This document shows positions 1 to 8,792 of a stretch of DNA of 64,000 nucleotides, piece by piece (within the stretch, counting starts at the first letter, position 1; every line of letters starts with the position of its first letter). The DNA is from Agrobacterium larrymoorei (GTDB taxonomy: Bacteria > Pseudomonadota > Alphaproteobacteria > Rhizobiales > Rhizobiaceae). The DNA lies in contig NZ_JAAMFB010000035.1 of the NCBI RefSeq assembly GCF_013322225.1, positions 1 through 64,000 on the forward strand, given 5' to 3'. Below the pieces are notes generated by a model. The model worked only from the letters and a program-made list of their open reading frames with translations, had not been told where the DNA came from and searched no databases. The position numbers were made by a program, and so were the translations under genes.

Positions 1-41
1 AAAGCCAATCCCTTGACCAAAACCCAATCATAAAACCATAG

Positions 42-170
42 TCAGAGGTGGCTCACTTCTCGGTGGAAAAACCGGCTCAGTTCCGCATGGAAACCAACAA
101 ATATGTCGCCCGGCGTGCTGCTGCGGGGCATTCCAAGCTCGACGCAATTCGGGCATTGAAACGTTACATC
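42..170 (+). pseudogene. possible transposase C-terminal remnant (IS110-like)
   Basis: A short open stretch encodes KYVARRAAAGHSKLDAIRA followed by LKRYIAREV. This resembles the C-terminal tail motif (YVARR...EGKS...A.R.LKR...R.V) that I associate with IS110-type transposases. An in-frame stop lies directly upstream at 39-41, there is no N-terminal DEDD domain, and the next gene lies on the other strand. I read it as debris of an insertion sequence at the window edge. The family assignment rests on a short motif and is tentative. Confidence 0.3.
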
Positions 171-265
171 GCTCGGGAAGTCTCCGGTATCATCACGCGC
201 CGCCAGATGGCGTCGCTCACACCGGCGGCTTTGTGGGCAGGCAGATTATCCATGAGGACAAAATG

Positions 266-973
266 CTACCGCCTCTCCGGTACGCTGTTCGCCGCTGCTA
301 GAACGACGTCGGCGACAACTTTCGAACGAGAGAGATGGGGCACATGGCTTGCCTCGACCTCAATGACCTTGGAATTGGAGCGCTCATACATGAACCGAGC
401 AAGTTCAGGGTGGAGTATCCGATCGTTCGTTGCAACCATTGCGAAGCTCGGTTTGTGGCGCCAAGCGGGCTGCGTAACCGGGGTGCCGAAGATGGTCATC
501 GCGGTAGGGCGTTGCGATGCCGCCAGAAAAGCCGCATCTCCACATGGGATATCATCCGCCATGTCATGGGCGTAGTGAACTGGGTCAAGTATGACTGTCC
601 CGTCTCCAAGATCGAGCATGTGATCTTCGGAAGGAAACCGTGCAGCAAGAGTGGCAAGGCTCTCACCCTCGTCCGGCTGGAGCGCTGCAACATATACAAG
701 CGCGCGCACCTTCGGGTGAGTCCCAGCCACAGAGACGACAACCCCGCCATAGGAATGCCCAACCAAAACGACGTTTCCTACCTGCCGCGCAATGCACAGC
801 AAGGTCGCATCAACGTCGGCTTCGAGGCTCGTCAACGGAAGCTGAACAACGGCGACTTCAAGTCCGGCCGCCTTCAGTATGTCGTGCACGGGGCGCCATG
901 ATGATCCATCCATTGTTGCTCCATGCACAAGGACCACGCTATTGGTGGCTATGGGAAGCGAATTGTTGGTCAC
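266..973 (-). CDS. alpha/beta-hydrolase, EstC-like esterase
   Basis: A 235-residue single-domain alpha/beta-hydrolase. The oxyanion region VVLVHGATMDGSSW lies near residue 15. The nucleophile elbow GHSYGG is near residue 72, an acid is likely at ATNDRI, and the catalytic histidine is probably in SHVPHLSR near the C-terminus. Length and motif order match the small salicylate-esterase/EstC group of cytosolic carboxylesterases. There is no signal peptide. It lies 122 bases downstream of an SDR gene on the same strand, separated by a strong inverted repeat, so it may be a separate transcription unit. The physiological ester is unknown. Confidence 0.8.
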   Translation of the reverse strand: MTNNSLPIATNSVVLVHGATMDGSSWRPVHDILKAAGLEVAVVQLPLTSLEADVDATLLCIARQVGNVVLVGHSYGGVVVSVAGTHPKVRALVYVAALQPDEGESLATLAARFPSEDHMLDLGDGTVILDPVHYAHDMADDIPCGDAAFLAASQRPTAMTIFGTPVTQPAWRHKPSFAMVATNDRILHPELARFMYERSNSKVIEVEASHVPHLSRSKVVADVVLAAANSVPERR

Positions 974-1015
974 GACGGAAGCCTCTGCGTTTGTTGTTTC
1001 AGAAATACGGTATTG

Positions 1016-1053
1016 CCCATGGACGTCCAGGCGCCCGCATGAACGTCCATGGG
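1016..1053 (-). terminator. 11-bp perfect inverted repeat (terminator or operator)
   Basis: The arms CCCATGGACGT (1016-1026) and ACGTCCATGGG (1043-1053) are perfect reverse complements around a 16-base loop. The repeat sits between the stop of the SDR gene and the start of the esterase, both on the minus strand. There is no clear T-run after it, so it could equally be an operator for the esterase. Confidence 0.4.
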
Positions 1054-1095
1054 ATTGCGGTGAGCGGGCCTTGAGGCTTTGGCTCGGTCAGTCAA

Positions 1096-1848
1096 TTAGA
1101 TGTTCAACATCCGCCCGCCATCAACCACGATCTCGGAACCGATGGTCCAAGCCGACTCATCAGACGCGAGATAAACGACAGCCTTGGCTACCTCCGCTGC
1201 ACTGCCGAAGCGACCGGCCGGAATACCTGCAACAATCTGCTGGTTGATTTGCTCGCGATAGGCGTCGGGAACACCGAGCTTGTCGTAAAGAGGTGTGTCC
1301 ACCGGGCCTGGGCTGACGGCGTTGAAACGGATACCACGCTGAAGCAATTCTGCAGACAGTGTTTTCGAGAGGTTCAGGAAGGCCGCCTTGGTAGCGCCGT
1401 AAACCGAAGACGTGGGGGCGCCGACGTGGGCATTGATAGAGGTGTTCAGCACAACTGATGCCGGGTGGGCAAAAACAGGCAACAGGGCCTGGGTCAGGAA
1501 ATATGGACCCTTCACATTGATCGCAAAGATGCGGTCGAACATATCGGGTGTCCATGCTTCGATGGGCTGCCAGATCGAAATACCAGCGTTGAAGAAAGCA
1601 ACATCCAGCTGCCCGTAATGCTCTTTTACTCTGCTGGCGAGTTCCTGCTGAGCTTCTACGCTCGCGCTATCCGCTCTTAACACCAGAACATCAGAACCCA
1701 GCTCGGACTTAACCCTGTCGATAGAGTCGGGATTGTTTCCGGTCACGATGACGCGTGCGCCTTCGTTCAGGAATTGCTTTGCCGTTTCGAGACCAATGCC
1801 AGACGTGCCACCGGTGATCAGAGTTCGTTTTCCATTGAGACGTGTCAT
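1096..1848 (-). CDS. short-chain dehydrogenase/reductase
   Basis: A 250-residue classical SDR oxidoreductase, cytosolic and NAD(P)-dependent. The cofactor motif TGGTSGIG is at residues 12-19, NAG in the FFNAGIS segment near residue 87, the catalytic serine region is SVVLNTSI, the active-site motif YGATK is near residue 150, and PGPVDTP follows. VYLASDES...G.E..VDGG at the end is typical of the family. The start ATG at 1848 gives the normal N-terminus LNGKRTLITG. The substrate cannot be deduced. It may act with the neighbouring esterase and AraC regulator. Confidence 0.85.
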   Translation of the reverse strand: MTRLNGKRTLITGGTSGIGLETAKQFLNEGARVIVTGNNPDSIDRVKSELGSDVLVLRADSASVEAQQELASRVKEHYGQLDVAFFNAGISIWQPIEAWTPDMFDRIFAINVKGPYFLTQALLPVFAHPASVVLNTSINAHVGAPTSSVYGATKAAFLNLSKTLSAELLQRGIRFNAVSPGPVDTPLYDKLGVPDAYREQINQQIVAGIPAGRFGSAAEVAKAVVYLASDESAWTIGSEIVVDGGRMLNI

Positions 1849-2223
1849 AAACCTAGTCCATTATCTTGAGTTCAACCTCGACGATGCCGGGCGCTTTGCT
1901 GCGCTCGACTTCCGTGTCGATTGACTTGAATTTAATGGGACTATGGATTTTGGTCCTATCCGATCAGCTCAATAGATTGCCTGATCGTCTCAAGGTCCGC
2001 TGGTCCTGAGACAAAGAGTGTCGCCTTGCAGAAAGCCGATGGCCGATAGGGCAACCCCGGACTAATGCTGAATTATGCAATACTCAGTGCCAAGCCACCG
2101 CTGACTGACATTAATGCGACGACTATCGGAATGAACACAGAGGGGCCAAAGCTTAAGCCAAAACCGGCGCTATCGTAATCACTGTAAAACTTTATCTTAC
2201 AACGACAAACTTAAGTTCAAACC
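1849..2223. other. 375-base intergenic region
   Basis: It lies upstream of the SDR gene and downstream of the AraC-type regulator gene, both on the minus strand, so it should hold the SDR promoter. I see no convincing gene, repeat or conserved operator in it. Confidence 0.5.
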
Positions 2224-3123
2224 TCAGACCGGGCTGCTGATCGAGTGCCTGAGTTGGCGCACGTCTCTCACCGGCGGGGCGCCAAATTGTCTGACATATT
2301 CACGGCTGAACTGCGAGGCACTTTCGTACCCCACTGCAAATGCCACATCCAAAGCATTCTGATCTCCAGCGAGCAGCATTTGTCGTGCCTCCTGCAGACG
2401 GAGCTGCTTCTGATACTGGATTGGACTGAGACCAGTGAGTGCTACGAAATGACGGTGTAGGCTTGCTCGACTCATGCCGCTGGCTTCACACAGGTCTTCG
2501 ATACGCAATTGCCTGTTCTGATGATCACGTATCCACTCCACAGCACGGCGGATGCGGCCCAGTGCGCCCTCGGGCTGCGCAATATGGCGCAAAAGTCGTC
2601 CCTGCGATCCTTGCAGGAGACGATAAAGCAGTTCGCGCTCTGCCATCGGTGCAAGGACTGGAATATCGCTTGGCGTGTCAAGCAAAGTGAGGAGGCGCAA
2701 CAGGGTTTCGCGCAGAGGCGGTGTCATTGAGTTGATTGCGATACCAATTCCGGGTGCATCTGTGTCGCGCACGGGCGGCATTTGGGACGCCACTTGAGAG
2801 AGCAGAGACGGATCGAGAACCAGCGACACCGAAACGTATGGCTGACCGTCATCCGCATCGTGAATCTGTCCGCTCAGTGGCAGATCCAGCGCGCTGACAA
2901 GATATTGCTGAGAGTCGTAGCGCATCAGCGAGTCACGGATCGCCACATCCTTCGAACCCTGCAGGATAAAGCAGATCATAGACCGATAGAGACAAGGCGA
3001 TGTGCCAGATGTGCTCTGGCCCACTCCGATCTCCAATCGAGGAATCGGTGTGAGAGTAATCCCCTGGCTTGCGTGACGCAGGGCGAGGTCGAGGTGGGGA
3101 CGCAGTTGCTCAGTCATACCCAC
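2224..3123 (-). CDS. AraC-family transcriptional regulator
   Basis: A 299-residue regulator. The N-terminal half is an AraC_N-type cupin domain (RSMICFILQGSKDVAIRD, then the YLVSALDLPLSGQI segment) that usually binds a small ligand. The C-terminal third (from about residue 190) is the double helix-turn-helix: IEDLCEASGMSRASLHRHF followed by QARQMLLAG and VAFAVGYESASQFSREYVRQFG. Length and layout match the AraC group that often controls a neighbouring oxidoreductase. It is divergent from the GST gene across 231 bases and could control GST, SDR or both. The sensed molecule is not evident. Confidence 0.85.
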   Translation of the reverse strand: MGMTEQLRPHLDLALRHASQGITLTPIPRLEIGVGQSTSGTSPCLYRSMICFILQGSKDVAIRDSLMRYDSQQYLVSALDLPLSGQIHDADDGQPYVSVSLVLDPSLLSQVASQMPPVRDTDAPGIGIAINSMTPPLRETLLRLLTLLDTPSDIPVLAPMAERELLYRLLQGSQGRLLRHIAQPEGALGRIRRAVEWIRDHQNRQLRIEDLCEASGMSRASLHRHFVALTGLSPIQYQKQLRLQEARQMLLAGDQNALDVAFAVGYESASQFSREYVRQFGAPPVRDVRQLRHSISSPV

Positions 3124-3354
3124 TCTATGCCACTTATTATCGAGAATGAAAAGGCCTTGAGATAATCAGGCAATAAAATGAGAGCATTCGGCGCGCTAGA
3201 GCAGTGGGTTTGGCGTATCTGGATTGCGGTGAAACAAACGCACCGCTCAGTATTGTGCAGGGATCTTTTCAGAGAGGACAGATCACTTTCGACATCTCCG
3301 GCGGGCAACTCCTCTGATCGCCACCACGAGCAAACAGAAAATTGAGAAGCAATC

Positions 3355-4029
3355 ATGACAGATAAAAGCCTCACCCTCATTAGCCACCCTCTTTGCCCCT
3401 TTGTCCAGCGCGCCGCTATTGTTCTTCTGGAAAAGGGCGTGCCCTTCGAGCGGATCAATGTCGATTTGTCGGCCAAACCTGACTGGTTTCTTGCGCTTTC
3501 GCCGACTGGCAAGGTGCCCGTATTGAAAGTCCGAAGACCAGGCGAAGACGACGCGATCCTCTTCGAAAGCGTGGTCATCTGCGAATATCTCAACGAGACT
3601 CAGGGCGGTGCGGCAATGTACCCTGACGACGCGCTATCGCGCGCCCGACACCGCGCCTGGATCGAATTCGCAACGCAGACTATGGCGGAAGGCTGGCAGT
3701 TCCTCCACGCCAAGGACATGGCGACCGCCGACGCCAAGCGAACCGCGTTCCGTGATCGCCTGGCCAAGCTTGAGGCGGAGTTGGGCGACGGGCCGTACTT
3801 TGCCGGAGCCGATTTCGGCCTGGTGGATGCGGTCTACGCACCGCTGTTCCGCTATTTCGGCATCATCGACGCGGCAATATCGGCCCCGATATTCGACGGC
3901 CTGCCACGCGTGACCGCATGGCGCGCAGCGCTCGCCAATCGCCCCAGCGTCAAGGACGCCGTGCTCGATAACTATCCCGAACTCTTCCGCGAACATCTGC
4001 GCCAGCAGGGCGCGATGATTGCTGCCTGA
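3355..4029 (+). CDS. glutathione S-transferase
   Basis: A 224-residue cytosolic GST. The thioredoxin-fold N-domain carries CPFVQRAAIVLLEKGVPF (Cys as potential catalytic residue), NPTGKVPVL-like LSPTGKVPVLKV and the glutathione-binding ESVVICEYL at about residues 64-72. The alpha-helical C-domain contains PYFAGADFGLVDAVYAPLFRYF. The CPF motif points to omega/lambda-like GSTs with thiol transferase or reductive activity. It is followed after 30 bases by an isochorismatase-like gene and then an ABM monooxygenase, suggesting a small detoxification unit. The substrate is unknown. Confidence 0.85.
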   Translation: MTDKSLTLISHPLCPFVQRAAIVLLEKGVPFERINVDLSAKPDWFLALSPTGKVPVLKVRRPGEDDAILFESVVICEYLNETQGGAAMYPDDALSRARHRAWIEFATQTMAEGWQFLHAKDMATADAKRTAFRDRLAKLEAELGDGPYFAGADFGLVDAVYAPLFRYFGIIDAAISAPIFDGLPRVTAWRAALANRPSVKDAVLDNYPELFREHLRQQGAMIAA

Positions 4030-4059
4030 TCTCCAACAATAAGCATACGGAACAATCAC

Positions 4060-4656
4060 ATGACCAAACCAAGCAAAAGCGCACTCATCCTCATCGAATA
4101 TGTCAACGACTGGCTGTCGCCGTCCGGCGGCATCTACCCCATGTTCCAGGACCGCGAGCAGGTCGATACGGCGATCGCCAATTCCAAAATCATCCTGGAG
4201 GAAGCGCGGCGTCGCGGGATGCACGTCATCCACGCCTCGCTGAAGTTCGAGCCGACCTACAAGGTCCTCGGCGAGGGCAAATATGGCCTGCGTTCGATGA
4301 TGCGGACCTACGGCTCGTTCCTTGGAGAGCAGGCAGACTTTTACCCCGGCTTCGAACCTGCCGAAGGTGAATTTGTCGTCCGCGAACGTGGGGGTGGCAG
4401 CAGCGTCTTCGTCGGAACAACACTCGACAGCTATCTGCGCAACAATCGGATCTTCGACATCTACCTCGCCGGCTTCTCGCTGCGCCAGTGCGTCGAATCC
4501 TCGATGCGCAACGCGCACGACCTCGGCTACCACACCAATGTCGTCTATGACGCATCGGCCGGCTATACCCGCAAGCAGCAGGACGATTTCGTCGCCGAAA
4601 TTGCGCCATTTTACGCCAACGCTATCACGACGCAGCAGTTCCTGGCTGAAAGCTGA
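4060..4656 (+). CDS. isochorismatase-like cysteine hydrolase, atypical triad
   Basis: A 198-residue protein of the isochorismatase-like hydrolase superfamily (Rossmann-like fold). The family Cys is present in GFSLRQCVESS (C144), with the usual Gly-Tyr and Asp-Ala segments after it. The position that is normally the catalytic Asp (ID.QNDF) is Glu13 here (LILIEYVND). The usual catalytic Lys before .SAF.GT.L is replaced in a RERGGGSSVFVGT context (R108/R110). The triad is therefore non-canonical and activity is uncertain. It lies 30 bases after the GST gene and probably shares its transcript, ending at a strong hairpin. Confidence 0.75.
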   Translation: MTKPSKSALILIEYVNDWLSPSGGIYPMFQDREQVDTAIANSKIILEEARRRGMHVIHASLKFEPTYKVLGEGKYGLRSMMRTYGSFLGEQADFYPGFEPAEGEFVVRERGGGSSVFVGTTLDSYLRNNRIFDIYLAGFSLRQCVESSMRNAHDLGYHTNVVYDASAGYTRKQQDDFVAEIAPFYANAITTQQFLAES

Positions 4657-4671
4657 ACGAGAGCCGGACTG

Positions 4672-4702
4672 TGTGTGACGCAAGGCACCTTTGCGTCACA
4701 CA
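4672..4702 (+). terminator. 12-bp perfect stem-loop after isochorismatase-like gene
   Basis: TGTGTGACGCAA (4672-4683) and TTGCGTCACACA (4691-4702) form a perfect 12-bp stem with a 7-base loop, 16 bases after the stop codon. There is no U-run, so termination efficiency is uncertain. Confidence 0.55.
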
Positions 4703-4756
4703 ATGCTGCGAGCGGCGGCACGATTTATAATCGCTGCGCCCTGACACCAAGGAAAA

Positions 4757-5077
4757 ATGACGATGATCGCTGTTTCGGTAAAGCTTGCAGTTAACCCGGG
4801 AAGAGAAGCTGATTTCGAAGACGCCTTCGCGGCTCAGGCAGCGGCAGTCCGTCGCAACGAACCGGGCAACTGTCTGTATGAATTGTTCCGTTCGCACGAA
4901 TACGCTGGCACATACATGCTGATGGAAATCTACGCTGATGAAGCTGCGCTTGCAGCGCATCGTCAATCTGAGCATATGGCCGAGCATCGTGAAAAGACGG
5001 TATTGTTCGTTTCGGGCGAACCGGAGATCGAAACCTTCAGTATCGTTGACCATACCGTTAGATGCAATTCCGACTGA
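4757..5077 (+). CDS. antibiotic biosynthesis monooxygenase (ABM) domain protein
   Basis: A 106-residue single-domain dimeric alpha+beta barrel protein. MIAVSVKLAVNPGREADF, the ..AVRRNEPGNCLYELFRS strand, YMLMEIYADEAALAAH and the terminal EIETFSIVDH strand are the usual ABM layout of putative quinol monooxygenases. Such proteins oxidise or protect against quinone-type compounds without cofactor. It lies 100 bases after the isochorismatase-like gene, beyond a hairpin. Start at 4757 is preceded by AAGGAAAAATGACG, which offers an AAGGA ribosome site. Confidence 0.8.
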   Translation: MTMIAVSVKLAVNPGREADFEDAFAAQAAAVRRNEPGNCLYELFRSHEYAGTYMLMEIYADEAALAAHRQSEHMAEHREKTVLFVSGEPEIETFSIVDHTVRCNSD

Positions 5078-5144
5078 CTTTTGCCAAGAAAGCCAGCCGC
5101 TCGCCTAAAAGCTGCATAACAGGCTCCAATCCAGGCGAGCACAA

Positions 5145-5498
5145 TTGTCGCGAAGTTCTCTCGTCACCGAGGCAATAGCTTACAAGTTCAAGCGATGGGA
5201 TTGCATTGAGTCACTGCTCGCTGACGGCCGGATTTGCCTGTCGAGCAATACTGCCAAACGCGCGCTCAGAGTCTTTGCACTCGGCAGGAAGTCATGGCTG
5301 TTTGCCGGATCGGATCGTGATGCTGAACGCGCCCCGTTCCTGGCGACACTGATCATGAGCGCCAAGCTCAATAACATCGACCCGCAAATCTGGTTTGCCG
5401 ATGTCCTCGCCAAAATCGCGGATACGCCGATTAGCAGGCTTGAGCAACTGTTGCCGTGGCACCGGATGCCCAAGACGCTGAGTGCTCAGGCGGCCTGA
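5145..5498 (+). pseudogene. IS66-family transposase (TnpC) C-terminal fragment
   Basis: About 115 codons match the end of IS66 transposases: a segment like LADGRICLSSNTAKRALR, then ALGRKSWLFAGSDRDAERA, LIMSAKLNNIDPQIWFADVL and PISRLEQLLPWHRMP. The normal motif here is NN.AERALR, and the Glu is replaced by Lys (NTAKRALR), which should abolish catalysis. The N-terminal two thirds, the accessory orfs and clear terminal repeats are absent. It is a dead remnant between the detoxification genes and the sugar-acid cluster. Confidence 0.8.
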
Positions 5499-5610
5499 CC
5501 TGCGGCCTTCGCCCAAGTTCAGAAATCGCCTGCTGTCAATTCGCTGGTTGAGCCTGATGCTCGTTCCGATGAATCTGTGCCGTGTCCCGGGCCAACAAGG
5601 CAGTTCGCAT

Positions 5611-6396
5611 TCAACGCTCGCAGAAGGCGAGAGGCCGGAGGGGCGATCCTGACCCCTCCTTAATCTTCAGCGGCGTAGCGACGAAAAGACTGCGCAGAGA
5701 AAGCTGATGCAGGTTCGCAAGCATCTCAATGATCAGGATACCATTGGGTAGCCAGTGTGTAGTGTGCCCGGTCGTCTCCTGGCCCACGCCATCCACCACT
5801 GCCATATCACATGCAACGGTGTCGCAACCGATCGCGCGAATGCCCCGCTCTTTGAAATAGATGATTGCATCTTCTCGAATGCCGGGAGAGTTTTTGACGA
5901 ACCAGGTGCTTTGATTGTCGGTTCGCCAGAAGCGCTGCATCCAGCCGAAGTTGATTAGCGGGATTTCACCTTCGCCAATCTGCACCCCCTTCTCGGACTC
6001 GTAAGCCTTTACCATATCAAGGGTAATCAGATCGCCAGCCTGCAGGTTCCTGTCGGAGAAGTCATACAGTACGGCGGGAGCAATAAGTTTGTCCGCCGGA
6101 AATGTGTCGATAGACATATGCATGAGATTGTCATGGAAATGCGCGGGCGCGTCTACATGGGTGCCGGTGTGCTCAGAGATCATCAACAACTGGCAATAGT
6201 ATCCATCGCGAACAGTGATCCTGGCTTTGTCTATCACCAAGGGCGGGTGCATCGGCCAGTTGGGAATTCCGCGCTCTAGGGTCGGCGAGAGGTCTACCAC
6301 CCGCATGCTCCGCAGCATGGCTCCAAGCCGGCTCGCCAGATCGCCATGGTTTCCCGCCGCATCCACCAGCAAAGGTTCTGTCACGATTTTCTCCAC
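5611..6396 (-). CDS. cyclase-family metal-dependent hydrolase
   Basis: A 261-residue member of the cyclase/kynurenine formamidase-like family. The signature metal-binding motif HTGTHVDAPAHF is at about residues 75-86, preceded by VDLSPTLERGIPNWP and followed by GIRAIGCDTVACDM and LPNGILIIEML. Family members hydrolyse cyclic amides, lactones or N-formyl groups with Zn or Mn. It is the last gene of the minus-strand sugar-acid array, after the ABC substrate-binding gene and a stem-loop. A lactonase-like or amidase role on the imported compound would fit but is inference. Confidence 0.75.
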   Translation of the reverse strand: MEKIVTEPLLVDAAGNHGDLASRLGAMLRSMRVVDLSPTLERGIPNWPMHPPLVIDKARITVRDGYYCQLLMISEHTGTHVDAPAHFHDNLMHMSIDTFPADKLIAPAVLYDFSDRNLQAGDLITLDMVKAYESEKGVQIGEGEIPLINFGWMQRFWRTDNQSTWFVKNSPGIREDAIIYFKERGIRAIGCDTVACDMAVVDGVGQETTGHTTHWLPNGILIIEMLANLHQLSLRSLFVATPLKIKEGSGSPLRPLAFCER

Positions 6397-6431
6397 GTTT
6401 CGGGTCCTTCCAGATGTAACTCTGATAGTAT

Positions 6432-6469
6432 AGCGACCCTTGGACGTCTTGGGAGGACCAAGGGTCGCT
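6432..6469 (-). terminator. 12-bp stem-loop between substrate-binding protein and cyclase genes
   Basis: AGCGACCCTTGG (6432-6443) and CCAAGGGTCGCT (6458-6469) are perfect reverse complements with a 14-base loop, 9 bases after the stop of the substrate-binding protein gene in the direction of transcription. It lacks a U-run. It may terminate, or protect the 3' end of the transporter message and lower expression of the cyclase gene. Confidence 0.5.
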
Positions 6470-6477
6470 GCTCTCGA

Positions 6478-7512
6478 TCAGGCCTTGGCAAACCACCAGG
6501 GGAAATCCTTAGTGGTCTGATCGAGATTGTCCTTGTTGACGTTAAAGTTCAGGATCTTGATCCAGGGGACGTCTTTCAAGCCATTGTTGACCGTGGCACT
6601 CGCTTCGATGGGTTTTCCCTGCCCCGCCGCATATGCGGCCTTGGCGGCCTCCACCCCCATCTGGTCGAAAGCCGTGAAGTTGGACAGTGCCATCAGGCCC
6701 TGTTTGATGAGCTCCTGTGCACGGGGCTCGGCATCGACGCCGGTGACGAACACCTTGCCGCCGAGACCCTGTGCCTGCAGGGCCTGAACTGCTCCGTATG
6801 CGGTGCCGTCATTGCCGCAGAGAACGGCGACCACATCGTTGTTGTTCTTCGTCAGAGCGTTTTCGACCTGGGCGCGCGCACTATCTGTTGACCAGTTCTT
6901 GTTGAACTGGTCGGACACCAACTTGATGTCGCCCTTGTCAATGAACGGCTTGAGCACGTTGAGGAAGCCCTGTCGCGTTTCCTTGGCAACACTCGTCGAT
7001 TCCTCGCCAGCAGCGATCACGTAGTTGCCCCTCGGATGGGCCTCTACCGCAGCCTGGGCAATCTTCTCGCCCATCTCGACCGCATCACGACCAAGGAAGC
7101 AGACGACATCACCCTTGTTGATCAGGAAGTTGTAGTTGATGACAGGCACGTTTGCCTGCTTGGCTTTTCGGATTAGCGCATTGGCCGCGTTTGCATTGAC
7201 CGGAGTGAGGACGAGGACATCAATCCCCTGCGTGAGCATGTTCTCTACCTGGCTGGCCTGTAGCGATTCCGACGCGTTGGAGGCCTGTGCCAGGACCTCT
7301 ATTCCGAGCTCGGCGGCCTGCTTCTCGAAAAATGCCTGGTCGGCATTCTTCCAGCGTAGCTGATCGTAGTTCGGCATGATCAGTCCGACCTTCAGCTTCT
7401 TGTCCTGCGCATAGACCGCCTTGAAATTCACCAAGGTGGCCAGCAGCCCCGCGCCAGCGACGCCGAGCGTTTGCCGGCGGGTAATACCGCGTTTCTCAAT
7501 ATCCTTTGTCAT
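6478..7512 (-). CDS. ribose-type ABC transporter substrate-binding protein
   Basis: A 344-residue periplasmic binding protein of the RbsB/XylF type (type I fold). It begins MTKDIEKRGITRRQTLGVAG with twin arginines (12-13), a hydrophobic stretch and AVYAQD, a Tat-like signal. The mature part has KVGLIMPNYDQLRWKNADQAF, GIDVLVLTPVNANAANALI, NYVIAAGEESTS and VVAVLCGNDGTAYGAVQAL, as in sugar and polyol binders. I chose the start at 7512 because GGGAGAGAGAC precedes it. It is encoded after its ATPase and permease, an unusual order. The ligand is probably a pentose-derived sugar or acid given the neighbouring kinase and RuBisCO-like genes. Confidence 0.88.
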   Translation of the reverse strand: MTKDIEKRGITRRQTLGVAGAGLLATLVNFKAVYAQDKKLKVGLIMPNYDQLRWKNADQAFFEKQAAELGIEVLAQASNASESLQASQVENMLTQGIDVLVLTPVNANAANALIRKAKQANVPVINYNFLINKGDVVCFLGRDAVEMGEKIAQAAVEAHPRGNYVIAAGEESTSVAKETRQGFLNVLKPFIDKGDIKLVSDQFNKNWSTDSARAQVENALTKNNNDVVAVLCGNDGTAYGAVQALQAQGLGGKVFVTGVDAEPRAQELIKQGLMALSNFTAFDQMGVEAAKAAYAAGQGKPIEASATVNNGLKDVPWIKILNFNVNKDNLDQTTKDFPWWFAKA

Positions 7513-7586
7513 GTCTCTCTCCCAGTTTTGTCGCATACGATCCGCGACGGTTGAAGGTCTTTACCCTTTCTGCAATTTTTGCTCGG

Positions 7587-8792
7587 TCAGTCTCCAAATC
7601 GTCCGCCGCGTCCCCGCATGTCGGCATAGACCGCGAACAGAAGGACGAGACCGACCGTGATGGACTGATAGGCTGACGGCAGGTTCATGAGGCTCATTCC
7701 ATTGGAAAGGCTCTCCATGAGGATCGCGCCAATCACCGCTCCTGCTACAGTCCCCCGGCCGCCCATGAGGCTGGTTCCGCCGATGACGGCGGCGGCAATC
7801 ACGTTAAGTTCGAGACCTTGCATGGCGCCGGGAGGAGCGCTGTCGAGGCGCGCGACTAGGACCAGTCCCGCCAAGCCGTAGAGGAGGCCCATAAAGGCGA
7901 ACACCATCGAGACATGTGCGCGGATGTTGATGCCGGCGAGCAGCGCCGCCTGACGATTACCGCCGATGGCATAGAGCCGGCGGCCGAAAGCGGTGTAACG
8001 CAGCAGCCATCCGCTCACCGCCGCGACCGCAAGCACGAACACCACTGGTAACGGCAGGCCACGATAGCTGACAGAAACAAGTGTCACGCCACATGCGAAG
8101 ATCCCTACGGACGTCACAGGTATGCCCACGACGGAAAGAAACGACGATTGTATTCCGGCTTGCTGCCGGGCACGCCATTCCCGCATTTGCAGCAGGGCGA
8201 ACACTAGCCAGAACCCGATGAGAACGACAGCACTGAGCATAGGCGACAGCGACGTGTCTGAGATCACCAGGATATCGGGGTTGGGTGAAATGGTTTCGGC
8301 GTTCGTTATCACAAGAGAAAGACCGCGAATGGCCAGTAGGCTGCCCAAGGTCACAATGAAGGAGGGCACCTTCATCCAGGCGATCCAGAACGCGTGCCAC
8401 ACCCCGATCAGCAGCCCGAAGCCAAGCGTCACCAGAATGGTCGGCCAGAGCGAAAGCTCGAGGTTGACGCCAGCGAGCGCCGCCACAACGGCAGCGGCGG
8501 CGACAGTCGCACCGAGCGACAGGTCTATAAATCCGGGGATCATCAGCAAGACCGCCCCGCAAGTCAGCATTGCGGTAATGGCAACCTGACCACTCAGATT
8601 GGTCAGGTTGCGGGGGCTGAGAAATAGCCCACCGGTAAGATATTGCATAACCATCCAGACCACCAGCAGGACGATGATCAGAGGCAGCAGCCGAAGCTCG
8701 CCATGGGCCATCATCGCCGGCAGCTCCCGGAAGGTCAGTCCCTTGTTCTTTGTATTTTGTGCCGTCACTGTCGACCTCGCATTCACGTTCAT
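7587..8792 (-). CDS. ribose-type ABC transporter permease
   Basis: A 401-residue inner-membrane permease of the RbsC/XylH family with around ten hydrophobic segments. It has the hallmarks [40 protein letters not shown] and [24 protein letters not shown]. Start at 8792 (MNVNARSTV) forms an ATGA overlap with the stop of the upstream ATPase gene, indicating translational coupling. A longer reading frame runs upstream inside the ATPase gene and is not used. It exports energy coupling from the twin ATPase to sugar passage with the binding protein encoded downstream. Confidence 0.88.
   Translation of the reverse strand: MNVNARSTVTAQNTKNKGLTFRELPAMMAHGELRLLPLIIVLLVVWMVMQYLTGGLFLSPRNLTNLSGQVAITAMLTCGAVLLMIPGFIDLSLGATVAAAAVVAALAGVNLELSLWPTILVTLGFGLLIGVWHAFWIAWMKVPSFIVTLGSLLAIRGLSLVITNAETISPNPDILVISDTSLSPMLSAVVLIGFWLVFALLQMREWRARQQAGIQSSFLSVVGIPVTSVGIFACGVTLVSVSYRGLPLPVVFVLAVAAVSGWLLRYTAFGRRLYAIGGNRQAALLAGINIRAHVSMVFAFMGLLYGLAGLVLVARLDSAPPGAMQGLELNVIAAAVIGGTSLMGGRGTVAGAVIGAILMESLSNGMSLMNLPSAYQSITVGLVLLFAVYADMRGRGGRFGD

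Noticed and set aside
3634-4683. 349-codon minus-strand frame
   Set aside because: It runs antisense to the GST and isochorismatase-like genes, both with recognisable motifs, and has no family features itself.
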